Below are positions 9,079 to 17,305 of a stretch of 64,000 nt of DNA, in pieces. The position numbers and the translations under genes are program-made. The DNA comes from JBBQVZ01 sp963695975 (lineage in GTDB: Bacteria > Actinomycetota > UBA4738 > HRBIN12), in the NCBI GenBank assembly GCA_963695975.1, contig CAVOIB010000010.1, forward strand, positions 124,001-188,000. Direction: 5' to 3'. The notes under the pieces were generated by a model that searched no databases, had not been told where the DNA came from, and was given only the letters and a program-made list of their open reading frames with translations. Positions within the stretch are counted from its first letter, which is position 1, and each line of letters opens with the position of its first letter.

Positions 9079-9107
9079 TTGACAGCCCTCAACCTCCAGT
9101 CTATCTT
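9079..9107 (+). promoter_or_regulatory. Strong sigma-70-like promoter in convergent intergenic region
   Basis: A perfect TTGACA (9079-9084) and TATCTT (9102-9107) are 17 bp apart. No open reading frame follows; a run of hairpins does, so the transcript is probably a small RNA. Confidence 0.5.
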
Positions 9108-9112
9108 TCGCT

Positions 9113-9262
9113 CCGGTCCCGCGGAGGCGCGGGCTCGGACCGGGAACGGGACGAGCGCGGTCACTCGGGACCGAAGCGTGACGGGCCGCGTCGCTCGTGG
9201 TGAGGCACTCGCGTATGGGGAAGGCGCGAGTGGTTCGCTAAGGAGACGCGGCCCGTCTCTCT
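9113..9262 (+). ncRNA. Candidate structured small RNA, unknown family
   Basis: About 150 nt between the convergent cupredoxin and ABC genes hold a chain of stems. They are a bulged hairpin CCGGTCC...GGACCGG (9113-9143), a hairpin CGGTC...GACCG (9158-9173), and a 13-bp perfect stem (9180-9192 with 9245-9257). The last encloses an 8-bp stem CACTCGCG/CGCGAGTG (9206-9213 with 9225-9232). An alternative pairing ACGAGCG (9151-9157) with CGCTCGT (9192-9198) competes with the long stem. A pyrimidine tract follows at 9258-9269, and a good promoter lies just upstream. I find no SRP, 6S, tmRNA or RNase P landmarks. It could instead be a complex terminator for the two convergent genes. Confidence 0.45.
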
Positions 9263-9308
9263 TCGTTTCAGGGTGACGTTGCGCGTCGCCTGAGCCAGGA
9301 GTTGTCGG

Positions 9309-10076
9309 CTACAGCACCGCGTCGAGGAACGTCCGCGTCTCGGGATTCTGCGTGTGGTCGAAGAGTTCGTCGGGGGTCCCCTGCTCGAGGATCACACCGT
9401 CGTGGAAGAACATCATGCGGTTGGCCACCTCACGTGCGAACCCCATCTCGTGGGTGACGACGATCATCGTCATATGGAGGTCGGTGGCGAGAGACTTCAT
9501 GACCGCCAGCACCTCTCCGATCAACTCCGGGTCGAGCGCTGACGTCGGCTCGTCGAAGAGCATCACGTCGGGCTCCATCGCGAGCGCCCGTGCGATGGCC
9601 ACCCGCTGTTGCTGTCCTCCCGAGAGCCGGATCGGGTGCTGGTCGGCCTTGTCGGCGAGCCCGACCTTCTTCAGGAGGTCGACCGCTATCGGGCGCACGT
9701 CGTCGGGCTTCAGGCCCTTGGCGGTGACCGGCCCCTCCATCACGTTCTGCAGCGCCGTCATGTGCGGGAACAGGTTGAAGGACTGGAAGACCATGCCGGC
9801 GTGGAGACGGAGCCGGCGGATCTGCTCGCGCTTCCGACGTGTGCGATGACCCCCTTCCAGCCGGATCCCGGCGACCTCGATCGCACCGGCGGTGGGGTCC
9901 TCCAGGAAGTTCACGCACCGCAGGAGGGTGGACTTGCCGGAACCCGAACGGCCGAAGATCACGACCACCTCGCCGCGATCGACCTCCATGTCGATGCCCC
10001 GCAGCACCTCGAGGTCGCCGAAACGCTTGTGGAGGCCCTCGACCCTGACGACGGCCTCACCATCAGGGGATGTCAC
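9309..10076 (-). CDS. glnQ: Polar amino acid ABC transporter ATP-binding protein
   Basis: A 255-residue cytoplasmic ATPase of a glutamine/polar-amino-acid importer. It shows Walker A GRSGSGKST (residues 38-46 region), a Q-loop with VFQSFNLFPHMT (typical of the GlnQ/HisP group), signature LSGGQQQR, Walker B VMLFDEPTSALDP and the switch VTHEM. GTG at 10076 overlaps the permease stop by 4 bp (GTGA). It is the last gene of the binding protein-permease-ATPase operon. The assignment to glutamine is by subfamily and is not certain. Confidence 0.92.
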   Translation of the reverse strand: MTSPDGEAVVRVEGLHKRFGDLEVLRGIDMEVDRGEVVVIFGRSGSGKSTLLRCVNFLEDPTAGAIEVAGIRLEGGHRTRRKREQIRRLRLHAGMVFQSFNLFPHMTALQNVMEGPVTAKGLKPDDVRPIAVDLLKKVGLADKADQHPIRLSGGQQQRVAIARALAMEPDVMLFDEPTSALDPELIGEVLAVMKSLATDLHMTMIVVTHEMGFAREVANRMMFFHDGVILEQGTPDELFDHTQNPETRTFLDAVL

Positions 10077-11413
10077 GGCATCCCTTCCGTCCCAGTCTCG
10101 GTGCCCTCCCCCTTGATGACGATGCCTCCCCCGCCACCGTCGCTGCCACCCGGGATGAACTGGTGGCGCTTGGCCCCCGTTCCCTGCCGGACCTCCGTCC
10201 GCACGTACCCCTTGGACATCCTGCGCTCCAGGCGCGCCTGGAAGACCGTGAAGATGGCCGTCAGGAGCCAGTAGAGCCCGGCGGCCACGACGAGCGCCTC
10301 CATGTTGCGGAGGTCCTGCTGGCCCACGAGCGTGGACCGCCGGAAGAGTTCGGCCCTCGTGATCTCGATCCCCAGGAACGAGACCAGGGCCGTGTCCTTC
10401 ATCATCGCGATGAACTCGTTGCCCGTCGGCGGGATGATCACCCGTGTTGCTTGTGGAAGCACGACCCGCCGCATGCGCTGCGGGTACGTCATGCCGAGCG
10501 CCTCCGCCGCCTCGGCTTGGCCGTGGCCGACGGATTGGATCCCCGCGCGGAAGATCTCGGTCATATACGCCCCGTAGTTCAGGCCAAGACCGATCACACC
10601 GACCTGGAACGTGGTGAGCGCCATGATGTTCAGTAGCGACAGGCTGCCGAAGTTGCGAGCGATCTGGGGCAGGGCCAGATAGAGCAGGAACAGCTGCACG
10701 ATGAGCGGCGTCCCACGGAAGAACGACGTGTAGAACCCGGAGACGCCGTACGCCACCGGGTTCCTTGAGAGCCGCCCCAACGCGCCGAGCAGCGCCAGGG
10801 TGACGGCGAGCACGATCGCGAACAACGCCAGCAGGATCGTGTACTTCAGGCCGCCCGCGATGAAGGAGAAGTTGACCTTCATCCAGTCCACGTCGAACTG
10901 CGCCAGAGCGAACACCAGGCCGAGCACGAAGAAGATCGACAGCCAGACCACCGTGACCTTGAGGCGGAAGGAGATCCGGGCGCTCGCGAGGGCCATCGCT
11001 TCGGGCTTGCCGACGGCGCGACGCCCGAGCACCAGGAACAACAGCACGACGGCCGCGAAGACGCTCGCGATGTCTCCCTCGCGTGAAGAGCTGAGCCCTC
11101 CGGTCGAGACGAGCCAGGCGGCCGAAGCCGCCGGCGCGGCCGCCGCGAGCCACCCTGCAGGTCGCCACCGGGTGTAGAGGAGCCCGCCGGCGACCAGGCA
11201 CGCGATCCCCAGCACGCTGAACGTGACGATCTTCGAGGGAGCGATGTTCTGATCGGAGGCGAAGACCAGGACCGGGAGGAAGAGCAGCGCGAGGGCTCCC
11301 TCCGCGAGGACGATCCAGGCCGCCAGCAGGAGGAACAGCGATCCCCGCGGGATCTCGGCCGAATACGCAGGGGGCCGGACGGTCCCGGCCCCCTGCGTCG
11401 TGGTCGCGTTCAC
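10073..11413 (-). CDS. Polar amino acid ABC transporter permease with extra N-terminal membrane domain
   Basis: A 446-residue inner-membrane permease. The C-terminal half is a standard HisMQ/GlnP permease with the EAA loop EAAEALGMTYPQRMRRVVLPQA contacting the ATPase (shown here only as its key residues EAAEALG and LPQA), and the FFRGTPLIVQL segment. The N-terminal 150 residues add about four further hydrophobic segments that are not part of the core family. A Gly-rich tail ends the protein. A 14-bp perfect inverted repeat sits in codons 6-16 and may limit translation relative to the binding protein. Confidence 0.9.
   Translation of the reverse strand: MNATTTQGAGTVRPPAYSAEIPRGSLFLLLAAWIVLAEGALALLFLPVLVFASDQNIAPSKIVTFSVLGIACLVAGGLLYTRWRPAGWLAAAAPAASAAWLVSTGGLSSSREGDIASVFAAVVLLFLVLGRRAVGKPEAMALASARISFRLKVTVVWLSIFFVLGLVFALAQFDVDWMKVNFSFIAGGLKYTILLALFAIVLAVTLALLGALGRLSRNPVAYGVSGFYTSFFRGTPLIVQLFLLYLALPQIARNFGSLSLLNIMALTTFQVGVIGLGLNYGAYMTEIFRAGIQSVGHGQAEAAEALGMTYPQRMRRVVLPQATRVIIPPTGNEFIAMMKDTALVSFLGIEITRAELFRRSTLVGQQDLRNMEALVVAAGLYWLLTAIFTVFQARLERRMSKGYVRTEVRQGTGAKRHQFIPGGSDGGGGGIVIKGEGTETGTEGMP
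11365..11398 (-). promoter_or_regulatory. Strong stem-loop at the start of the permease gene
   Basis: A perfect 14-bp inverted repeat (11365-11378 with 11385-11398, loop of 6) lies 15 codons or fewer into the permease, just after the binding-protein gene. It has no U-run, so it more likely protects upstream mRNA or slows permease translation than terminates transcription. Confidence 0.5.
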
Positions 11414-11423
11414 GACGGTCTCC

Positions 11424-12374
11424 CTAGCCGGAAGGCGAGACCGTCGATGTCAGGTCGATGCCGTACCACTTCATGGAGAGCGCGGTGAGCGTTCCGTCGG
11501 AATGCATGTCTTGGATGATCTTGTCGACGGCGCCCACGAGCGCCTGGTTGTCGACCGGATCATTCTTGTCGAAGGCGGCGCAGAGCGGCTCGTAGAAGAT
11601 CGGGTCGCCGATGAGCTTGATGTTCCCGCCGTCGTTGATGTACTGCTGGATCGTCGGCACGGCCGACGAGGCCCCGTCACAACGAACGCCGTCACCGAGG
11701 TTCAACTGGTCGAGCGCGTCGGTGTCGGTCTTCGACGTGAAGATCTGCGCGTTCTGGACCTGCTGCGTGAACTCCGGCGCGGTGCCGCCGAGCACCAGGT
11801 TGCCCTGGAGGTACGACTGATACGTCGTGCTCTCTCCCACGCACACTTTCTTGCCGGAGAGGTCCGAAGGCTGCGTATACGACGAGTTGGTACCGAACAC
11901 TGCAACCCCGGCGGGCGTGTAGTAATAGGGGGGTGTGAAGAAGAAGAGCTGCTCACGTGGCTTGGTATCGGTCATCGATCCGACGCTGATATCCCACCGA
12001 TCGTTCCAGGACCCTGCGGTGACGATGTCCCAGTCCTGATGCTGGATCGCCGGCGCGACGCCCAGTCGCTTGGCGATCTCGGTCGCCACCTCGACGTCGA
12101 ACCCCTTCCACGTGCTGGTCTTCACGTCGAACCACGATTGGGGCTTGTACTTCTGGTCGGTGGCGATCCGCAGCTCCCCGTTCGCGCATACGTGCGCGAG
12201 GGCGTCGCTACCGGTCGCGTCGACGGAGGCACAAACGCCGGCCCCACCGGAGGAGCTAGTCGCAGCGCTGCTCGCGCCGCTGGACGCGTTGTCGTTGCTA
12301 TTGGAGCAAGCGGCCGCCACCAGGGCCAACACCGCCAGCATAGGCATGATCGACCGCGAACGCGGTGTGCGCAT
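11424..12374 (-). CDS. Polar amino acid ABC transporter substrate-binding lipoprotein
   Basis: A 316-residue solute-binding protein of family 3 that captures an amino acid outside the membrane. The signal peptide ends in lipobox VAAAC, followed by a Ser/Ala/Gly-rich linker and the SBP_bac_3 fold (GELRIATDQKYKP, GFDVEVATEIAKRLG, WDISVGSMT). ATG at 12374 is chosen because a GGAGGAG Shine-Dalgarno lies 6 bp upstream. It is the first gene of the operon with the permease and the ATPase. The mature N-terminus CSNSND is the same as in the LivK protein of this window. Confidence 0.93.
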   Translation of the reverse strand: MRTPRSRSIMPMLAVLALVAAACSNSNDNASSGASSAATSSSGGAGVCASVDATGSDALAHVCANGELRIATDQKYKPQSWFDVKTSTWKGFDVEVATEIAKRLGVAPAIQHQDWDIVTAGSWNDRWDISVGSMTDTKPREQLFFFTPPYYYTPAGVAVFGTNSSYTQPSDLSGKKVCVGESTTYQSYLQGNLVLGGTAPEFTQQVQNAQIFTSKTDTDALDQLNLGDGVRCDGASSAVPTIQQYINDGGNIKLIGDPIFYEPLCAAFDKNDPVDNQALVGAVDKIIQDMHSDGTLTALSMKWYGIDLTSTVSPSG

Positions 12375-12422
12375 CTCTCCTCCTCCCGGGGAGCGCACGC
12401 GGCGCCCCTCCATTACGGGGCA

Positions 12423-12451
12423 ACTATAGGAGGGCGGCCACATCGGGGCAA
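12423..12451 (-). promoter_or_regulatory. Promoter of the polar amino acid importer operon
   Basis: On the minus strand TTGCCC (12446-12451) and TATAGT (12423-12428) are 17 bp apart, about 45 bp upstream of the binding-protein start. Confidence 0.6.
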
Positions 12452-12478
12452 TGCAGTCTCTCTGGTGCTCGGCGGTCG

Positions 12479-14371
12479 CTAGGTTCCGGTCTCCGAGGGC
12501 ACGGGTGTGCCCGGGAAGTTCTTCGCGAATAGCAGCGTGTAGCGCCCATCGTGGATGAGCCGGCCGAGGACCTGGTCGATCGCGGCGACGACGATCGCAT
12601 CGGGCCCTTTCGCCACGATCACGTCGTAGGCGCCGATATCGACGCTCTGAGCGACGGCGAGGTGCGGCCGGCGCTCCACCGCCGCCCAGGCGTCCGGCTC
12701 CGGCTCCACGACCGCCGCGAACCTGCCCGAGACGACTCCATCGAGTGCCACATCGGGATCGCTCAGCATGCGCAGCGTCGCCCCGGTGGGTGGGATCGTC
12801 GCGAGGGCCCATGCCCTGAGCGCTCTGTCCCCGACGACGGCGACCACGTCGCTCGTCTGAAGCCGCTCGAGGGGCGGGCGGGGTGCGTTCGCGTCCCGCC
12901 GGGTCGTGATGAGCGCAGCGTGGAGACTGAGTGCGACCCGTGATGAAGGGGTGCCCTGGGCGATGCGCTCGACGGGGGCGATCACGGCGTCCAGGGTGCC
13001 GGCAGCGACCGCACGCAGCGCCGCCCCGCAGGATCGTTCGCTCCACGAGAGCGTGAGCCCGAGCCGCCGCGCGATCGTCGCAGCCAGCTCTACGTTGAAC
13101 CCGTGCAGCACTCCATCGGTGGCATACACGAACGGTCGTCCGGTGCGACACGCCCCCATCGAGAGGTAGCCCGGGGTCGCCACCGGCAACACTCTCTCTG
13201 TTGTCTCTGCGCCCTCCGGCACCCACCTGACGCCCAGGCCCGTGAAGACGTGGATCGACGTGGACCCCTGTTCTAACGCGCCGCCGGGCTCGAACCGGTA
13301 CGTATTCGCCAAACCTCTGAAGGAGACCATCGACGAGATCGACCGGGCGGCCCCCACGCGATCGTCGGCTCCGGCGCTGAATGCCTGCACGAGCATCTCG
13401 CCCGCGTCCCATCCCTCGGCCGCGTAGACGCCCGGCGGCGATCCGTACTCCGACTGGAAGTCGTGGACGAACCGACCATCCTCCGATCTAGTCGATGTGG
13501 CCAGATCCACACAGGCACACACGACGGTCGTCCCCTCCGCCCCGTCGGCCGTCGCCAGGTACCCGTCCGCCTTCATCGCATCCATCCCCGCGAAGCCGAC
13601 GTTCCTCAGCCCGGCCTCGGTCATGTCGGTCCGCAGCGACGCCGCACCCGGGGCGAATCCCGACCACGCGACGATGCCGCACGCGGCCTCGCGGATGCGC
13701 TTGATCAGCTCGGGTGCTGTCTGATCGGTCGCCATCGTGGCCGAGAGGGTCACCCGACCCGATCCGAGCTCGCGTGACAGGAGCTCCGAAACCGTCCGCC
13801 CGTACACCGAGTCGTCCGCGATGATGCAGATGCCTCGCGCCGCTCTCGATGACGCGCGCAACACCGACGCGAGCGAGCTCACTTGGCGACCCGTTCCCGC
13901 GACCAGTCGGCGCCACGGGCTCGACCTTTGGTGGGCGAACGACCGGTCGAGACCGGACAGGCTGAGCGTCGCGATACCAGCGGCGTCCAGGATCTCGGCC
14001 ACCGTCCCAGGCTCTGACCAGAACGGCGCCACCACCGCCGCCACGTACGAGGGATCTTCGGCGACCGTCCTCGCGAGCTCGGCCGCCTTCGAGGGATCGC
14101 CCTCCGTGTCGAGGTCGACGACCTCGGGGACGACCGGGATCGACCCGCGGTCGAGCGCGTCGGAGAGCGCCAATCGAAGGGCGAGGTACGAAGGCGTGAC
14201 CACCTGTGAGGCTCCCGGGAGCGTCGCATCCTGGAAGAACGCGACCTTCACGGGATCGGGTGAGCGTGTGGGTTGGGCCGTCGGTGGGGGGTCGCTCCCA
14301 CCGGTGCATGCCGAGCCTAGGGTTGCCACGAGGGCGAGCAGGGCCATGGCGGTTATCGTTCGTCGGGTCAT
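12479..14371 (-). CDS. Lipoprotein fusing a LivK-like and an SBP family 3 substrate-binding domain
   Basis: A 630-residue secreted lipoprotein (lipobox GSAC near residue 22) with two complete and unrelated binding folds. Residues about 40-380 form a type I periplasmic binding protein of the branched-chain amino acid class (VKVAFFQDATLPG start, AAVVAPFWSEPGT, GICIIADDSVYGR, IVAWSGFAPGA). Residues about 395-625 form an SBP_bac_3 domain (VYATDGVLHGFNVELAATIA, GTLDAVIAPVERI). It has no permease of its own next to it. It lies downstream of tRNA-Leu and upstream of, but transcribed separately from, the amino acid importer. The role is unknown; a sensor or shared receptor for either importer here is an inference. 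Confidence 0.8.
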   Translation of the reverse strand: MTRRTITAMALLALVATLGSACTGGSDPPPTAQPTRSPDPVKVAFFQDATLPGASQVVTPSYLALRLALSDALDRGSIPVVPEVVDLDTEGDPSKAAELARTVAEDPSYVAAVVAPFWSEPGTVAEILDAAGIATLSLSGLDRSFAHQRSSPWRRLVAGTGRQVSSLASVLRASSRAARGICIIADDSVYGRTVSELLSRELGSGRVTLSATMATDQTAPELIKRIREAACGIVAWSGFAPGAASLRTDMTEAGLRNVGFAGMDAMKADGYLATADGAEGTTVVCACVDLATSTRSEDGRFVHDFQSEYGSPPGVYAAEGWDAGEMLVQAFSAGADDRVGAARSISSMVSFRGLANTYRFEPGGALEQGSTSIHVFTGLGVRWVPEGAETTERVLPVATPGYLSMGACRTGRPFVYATDGVLHGFNVELAATIARRLGLTLSWSERSCGAALRAVAAGTLDAVIAPVERIAQGTPSSRVALSLHAALITTRRDANAPRPPLERLQTSDVVAVVGDRALRAWALATIPPTGATLRMLSDPDVALDGVVSGRFAAVVEPEPDAWAAVERRPHLAVAQSVDIGAYDVIVAKGPDAIVVAAIDQVLGRLIHDGRYTLLFAKNFPGTPVPSETGT

Positions 14372-14429
14372 CTCGGTCGGGTCGCTTGGCGCGCGAATGC
14401 GCGTTAGCGGGTGGGTAGTCTAGGGCCGC

Positions 14430-14513
14430 GCCGGGATGGCGGAACTGGCAGACGCGCGGGACTCAAAATCCCGTGGGCTTCGGCCCGTGAGGGTTCGACC
14501 CCCTCTCCCGGCA
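14430..14513 (+). tRNA. tRNA-Leu (anticodon CAA)
   Basis: An 84-nt class II tRNA. The acceptor stem GCCGGGA (14430-14436) pairs with TCCCGGC (14506-14512), with discriminator A at 14513. The anticodon stem CGGGA/TCCCG holds the loop CTCAAAA, giving anticodon CAA, which reads UUG. A long variable arm and a T-loop GGTTCGACC follow. CCA is not encoded. A TAGTCT -10-like hexamer lies 8 bp upstream of the 5' end. The flanking FAD oxidase gene ends 2 bp away on the other strand. Confidence 0.96.
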
Positions 14514-14514
14514 C

Positions 14515-15663
14515 TCACACGACGTGTCCCTCTACGACGAGATCCCCGCGCGCGAATCGGTCGAACGCCAGTGAGGCGATGTCGACGGTGTGCGCCCGGC
14601 CGTCGAGGACGAGTTCCGCCAGGAGCTTCCCCACGATCGGCGCATGCTGGAAACCGTGCCCGCTGAACCCGTTGGCCAACAACAGTCCTGGGACGGGTGA
14701 CTCGCCGATGATCGGATGCCGGTCCGGAGTCATCTCGTAGAGCCCCGCCCACATGTTCGCGATCCCCGCGTGTTCGATCGGCGGGAACACGCGGACCGCC
14801 GTCGGTAACAGCTCGTCTTCGACGAATCGATGGTCGACCGCGAGGTCGAACGACGGCACCTCATCGGTTCCTCCCATCCCCGTGAGCACGCCGTCGCCCT
14901 CCTTGTGGAAGTAGTACGACGTCGCCGCATCGATCACGAGCGTCCGGCGCGACGGCATCCCGTCGAACGGCCCCGTCGTCACGACCATCCGCGGAATCGG
15001 CTCGAGCGGAAGTTCCACGCCGGCCGATGCCGCGAGCGCGCCGGCCCAGGGACCCGCAGCGTTCACGATCACGCCGGCCTCGACCACACCTCCTTTCGTG
15101 CGCACGCCGACGGCCCGTCCACCTCGAACCTCGATCGCCGTGACGTCGGTGCCCAGCACGATCTCCGCGCCGGCCCGGCGCGCCGCGGTCGCGTACCCCT
15201 GTGTTAGTCCCCCTGGGTCGGCGATCCCGTCGTCCCGACAGAACGTCGCCCCGACGAGGCCCTCGACCGCGATGCCCGGCGCGATCTCGGCTGCTTCCTG
15301 CGGCGTCAGCAGCTGGGCATCGACCCCTAGTGAACACTGCAGCGCGGCGGCCTCCCGGAACGCCGCCCATCCGCCCTCGGTCCTGACGAGGAAGAGGTAA
15401 CCGTCCCGCGCCACATCGAGCGGGAGCCCATGCTCCTCGCTGAAACCGACGATCATCGGTACGCTCGCGAGCGAGAGCTCGACGTTGATCCGGCTTGAGA
15501 ACTGGTGACGGAAGCCGCCGGCGCACGCACCCGTGGAACCCGTTCCCAGGGCATCCGCCCGTTCGAGGAGAAGCACCCGACCCGCGCCGGCGCTCGAGAG
15601 GTGATAGGCCGCGCTCACCCCCACCGCGCCGCCGCCCACGATGACAACGTCGGCCGACGTCAC
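14515..15663 (-). CDS. FAD-dependent amino acid oxidoreductase (DAO/sarcosine oxidase beta family)
   Basis: A 382-residue flavoprotein of the glycine/D-amino acid oxidase family. The N-terminal FAD-binding motif VVIVGGGAVGVSAAYHL is followed by the GACAGGFRHQFSS region. The C-terminal TPDRHPIIGESPVPGLLLANGF block is typical of SoxB/HcnC/D-proline dehydrogenase-like members. GTG at 15663 overlaps the preceding gene's stop (GTGA). It is the last gene of the liv operon and directly follows an ornithine-cyclodeaminase-family reductase. Such pairs can interconvert D-amino acids or proline analogues through an imino acid, so the imported substrate may be of that kind; this is inferred from context. 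Confidence 0.87.
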   Translation of the reverse strand: MTSADVVIVGGGAVGVSAAYHLSSAGAGRVLLLERADALGTGSTGACAGGFRHQFSSRINVELSLASVPMIVGFSEEHGLPLDVARDGYLFLVRTEGGWAAFREAAALQCSLGVDAQLLTPQEAAEIAPGIAVEGLVGATFCRDDGIADPGGLTQGYATAARRAGAEIVLGTDVTAIEVRGGRAVGVRTKGGVVEAGVIVNAAGPWAGALAASAGVELPLEPIPRMVVTTGPFDGMPSRRTLVIDAATSYYFHKEGDGVLTGMGGTDEVPSFDLAVDHRFVEDELLPTAVRVFPPIEHAGIANMWAGLYEMTPDRHPIIGESPVPGLLLANGFSGHGFQHAPIVGKLLAELVLDGRAHTVDIASLAFDRFARGDLVVEGHVV

Positions 15664-16577
15664 GGAGCCGCCGCCATCGCCGCGCGAGCCACCACGAGGT
15701 CCTCGAACGCCAGGCCGACGGACTTGAACACGGTCACATCGTCGTGAGAGGTGCGAACCATCGCCCCGGAAGCCAGCTCCCGGAGATCCGCGCACACATG
15801 GGTCGGCTCGATCGCGCCTTCTTCGATGGCGATCACCAGCTCGCCCGCTTCCACCAGCGCGGTCGCGCGCGTTTCCACCACGACCTTGGCTCGGCGGATC
15901 GTGGCGGAATCGAGCTCGCGTGCCGTTGCGAGGTGCGTGCCCACGGCGTTCACATGGGCTCCGGGAGGCAGCAGCTTGCCGTCGAAGAGCGGGGAGTCGG
16001 AGGTCGTGCACGTGCACACCAGGTCGGCATCCGCCACCGAGTTCGGCACGCCCGCCGAGGCCTTCACACCTCGTCTTCTCGCCATGCCCGCGAATGCTGC
16101 AGCTCGTGCGGGGTCGCGCGAGACGACGGTCACATGCACGATCGGGCGTACCGTGCACATGGCCTCGAGGTGTGACGTCGCTTGGACGCCCGTGCCGAAG
16201 ACCACCAATCTCTGCGCGTCGTCGTTCGCGAGGGCACGGGTGGCGAACCCGGACACCGCGGCGGTGCGGAGCGCGGTGAGGGCCGCGCCGTCGATGACCG
16301 CCTCGGGGACCTGGGTCGACGCGTCGAACAGCACGTAAACGGCGTTGATGAACGGCAGGCCCACGTCCGGGTTCCCGGGCGTGAGCGTCACGAGCTTCAC
16401 ACCCACGCCGGCGCTGCCGCTCGCCGGCATCAGCAAGAGAGAACCCGCCGGCGTCTCCATGTTCGAGCGCAACGGGCTGGCTTCAGGATCCAGGGTCCGG
16501 AACGCCTCCTGGAGCGCGTCGATCGCGGCCGGCATCGAGAGCCGGCGACCGAGTTCGGCGGCCCCGATGACCTCCAT
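15660..16577 (-). CDS. Ornithine cyclodeaminase/mu-crystallin family protein
   Basis: A 305-residue NAD(P)-binding enzyme of the OCD/mu-crystallin family, which includes ornithine cyclodeaminase, alanine dehydrogenase and pyrroline-2-carboxylate reductase. It shows VGVKLVTLTPGNP with the substrate Lys, DGAALTALRTAAVSGFATRALA, the Rossmann motif VVFGTGVQATSHLEA and VCTCTTSDSPLFDG. The ATG overlaps the livF stop by 1 bp and the stop overlaps the FAD oxidase start by 4 bp. Next to an FAD amino-acid oxidase, a ketimine reductase role is more likely than ornithine cyclisation, but the sequence alone does not decide. Confidence 0.88.
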   Translation of the reverse strand: MEVIGAAELGRRLSMPAAIDALQEAFRTLDPEASPLRSNMETPAGSLLLMPASGSAGVGVKLVTLTPGNPDVGLPFINAVYVLFDASTQVPEAVIDGAALTALRTAAVSGFATRALANDDAQRLVVFGTGVQATSHLEAMCTVRPIVHVTVVSRDPARAAAFAGMARRRGVKASAGVPNSVADADLVCTCTTSDSPLFDGKLLPPGAHVNAVGTHLATARELDSATIRRAKVVVETRATALVEAGELVIAIEEGAIEPTHVCADLRELASGAMVRTSHDDVTVFKSVGLAFEDLVVARAAMAAAP

Positions 16578-17305
16578 CAGAGCTCCCCCAGATACGCCTC
16601 TCGCATGAGCGGGTTGGTCAGCAGGTTCTGCGCGGTGTCGGCCAGGACGACCTCACCGGTCTGGATCACGTACCCGCGGTCGGCGATCGACAGCGCCATG
16701 TTCGCGTTCTGCTCGACGACGAAGATCGTGGTTCCCAGCGATCGGATCTGCTTGATGATCTCGAAGACCTGGTCGACGAGGACGGGGGCGAGACCCATCG
16801 AGGGTTCGTCCATCAGGAGCACCCTGGGCTGGGCCATCAGGGCGCGGCACATCGCGACCATCTGCTGTTCTCCGCCCGAGAGCGTCCCCGCCTTCTGCTT
16901 GAGACGCTCTCGCACCCGCGGGAAGACATCGAAGAGCCGCTCACGGTCGCGCGCGATCCCTTCACGATCGGTCCGCTGATACGCGCCCAGGTCGAGGTTC
17001 TCGGACACGGTCATATTGGCGAACAGTCGCCGGTTCTCCGGGACCATCGAGACGCCACGGCGCACGACCTCGGTGATGGGCATCCCGCTCACGACCTCGC
17101 CCTCGAGGAGGATCTCTCCTTCGCTCGGCTTCACGTAGCCGAGGATCGTCTTCAGCGTCGTGGTCTTGCCGCTCGCGTTGCCGCCGAGCAGGCACACCAT
17201 CTCGCCGGCATAGATCTGCACGTTCACGTGGCGGAGCACCGCGACGAGTCCGTAGTGGGTCGACACGTCCCGCAGCTCGAGGATCGGCTGGCGGTCGTCG
17301 GTCAC
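16577..17305 (-). CDS. livF: Branched-chain amino acid ABC transporter ATPase
   Basis: A 242-residue cytoplasmic ATPase of the LivF class. Walker A reads GGNASGKTTT (the usual GAGKT is ASGKT here), the signature is LSGGEQQM and Walker B is VLLMDEPSMGL, the last being diagnostic for LivF. The VPENRRLFANMTVSENL Q-loop segment is also family-typical. The start overlaps the livG stop by 4 bp. It pairs with LivG to drive the LivHM channel. Confidence 0.94.
   Translation of the reverse strand: MTDDRQPILELRDVSTHYGLVAVLRHVNVQIYAGEMVCLLGGNASGKTTTLKTILGYVKPSEGEILLEGEVVSGMPITEVVRRGVSMVPENRRLFANMTVSENLDLGAYQRTDREGIARDRERLFDVFPRVRERLKQKAGTLSGGEQQMVAMCRALMAQPRVLLMDEPSMGLAPVLVDQVFEIIKQIRSLGTTIFVVEQNANMALSIADRGYVIQTGEVVLADTAQNLLTNPLMREAYLGEL

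Noticed and set aside
9113..9262. SRP RNA, 6S RNA or tmRNA
   Set aside because: There is no GGAAGCAG-type SRP loop, no single long rod with a central bulge, and no tRNA-like acceptor end with a tag frame.
10077..11201. 630-codon minus-strand frame that would fuse extra sequence to the GlnQ ATPase
   Set aside because: The upstream part is an out-of-frame reading of the permease gene. The GTGA overlap at 10073-10076 gives the proper start.
9309..12374. Frameshift or pseudogene in the polar amino acid importer because of the unusually long permease
   Set aside because: The permease frame is intact, ends with a normal overlap to glnQ, and its N-terminal extension has hydrophobic helices consistent with a real domain.
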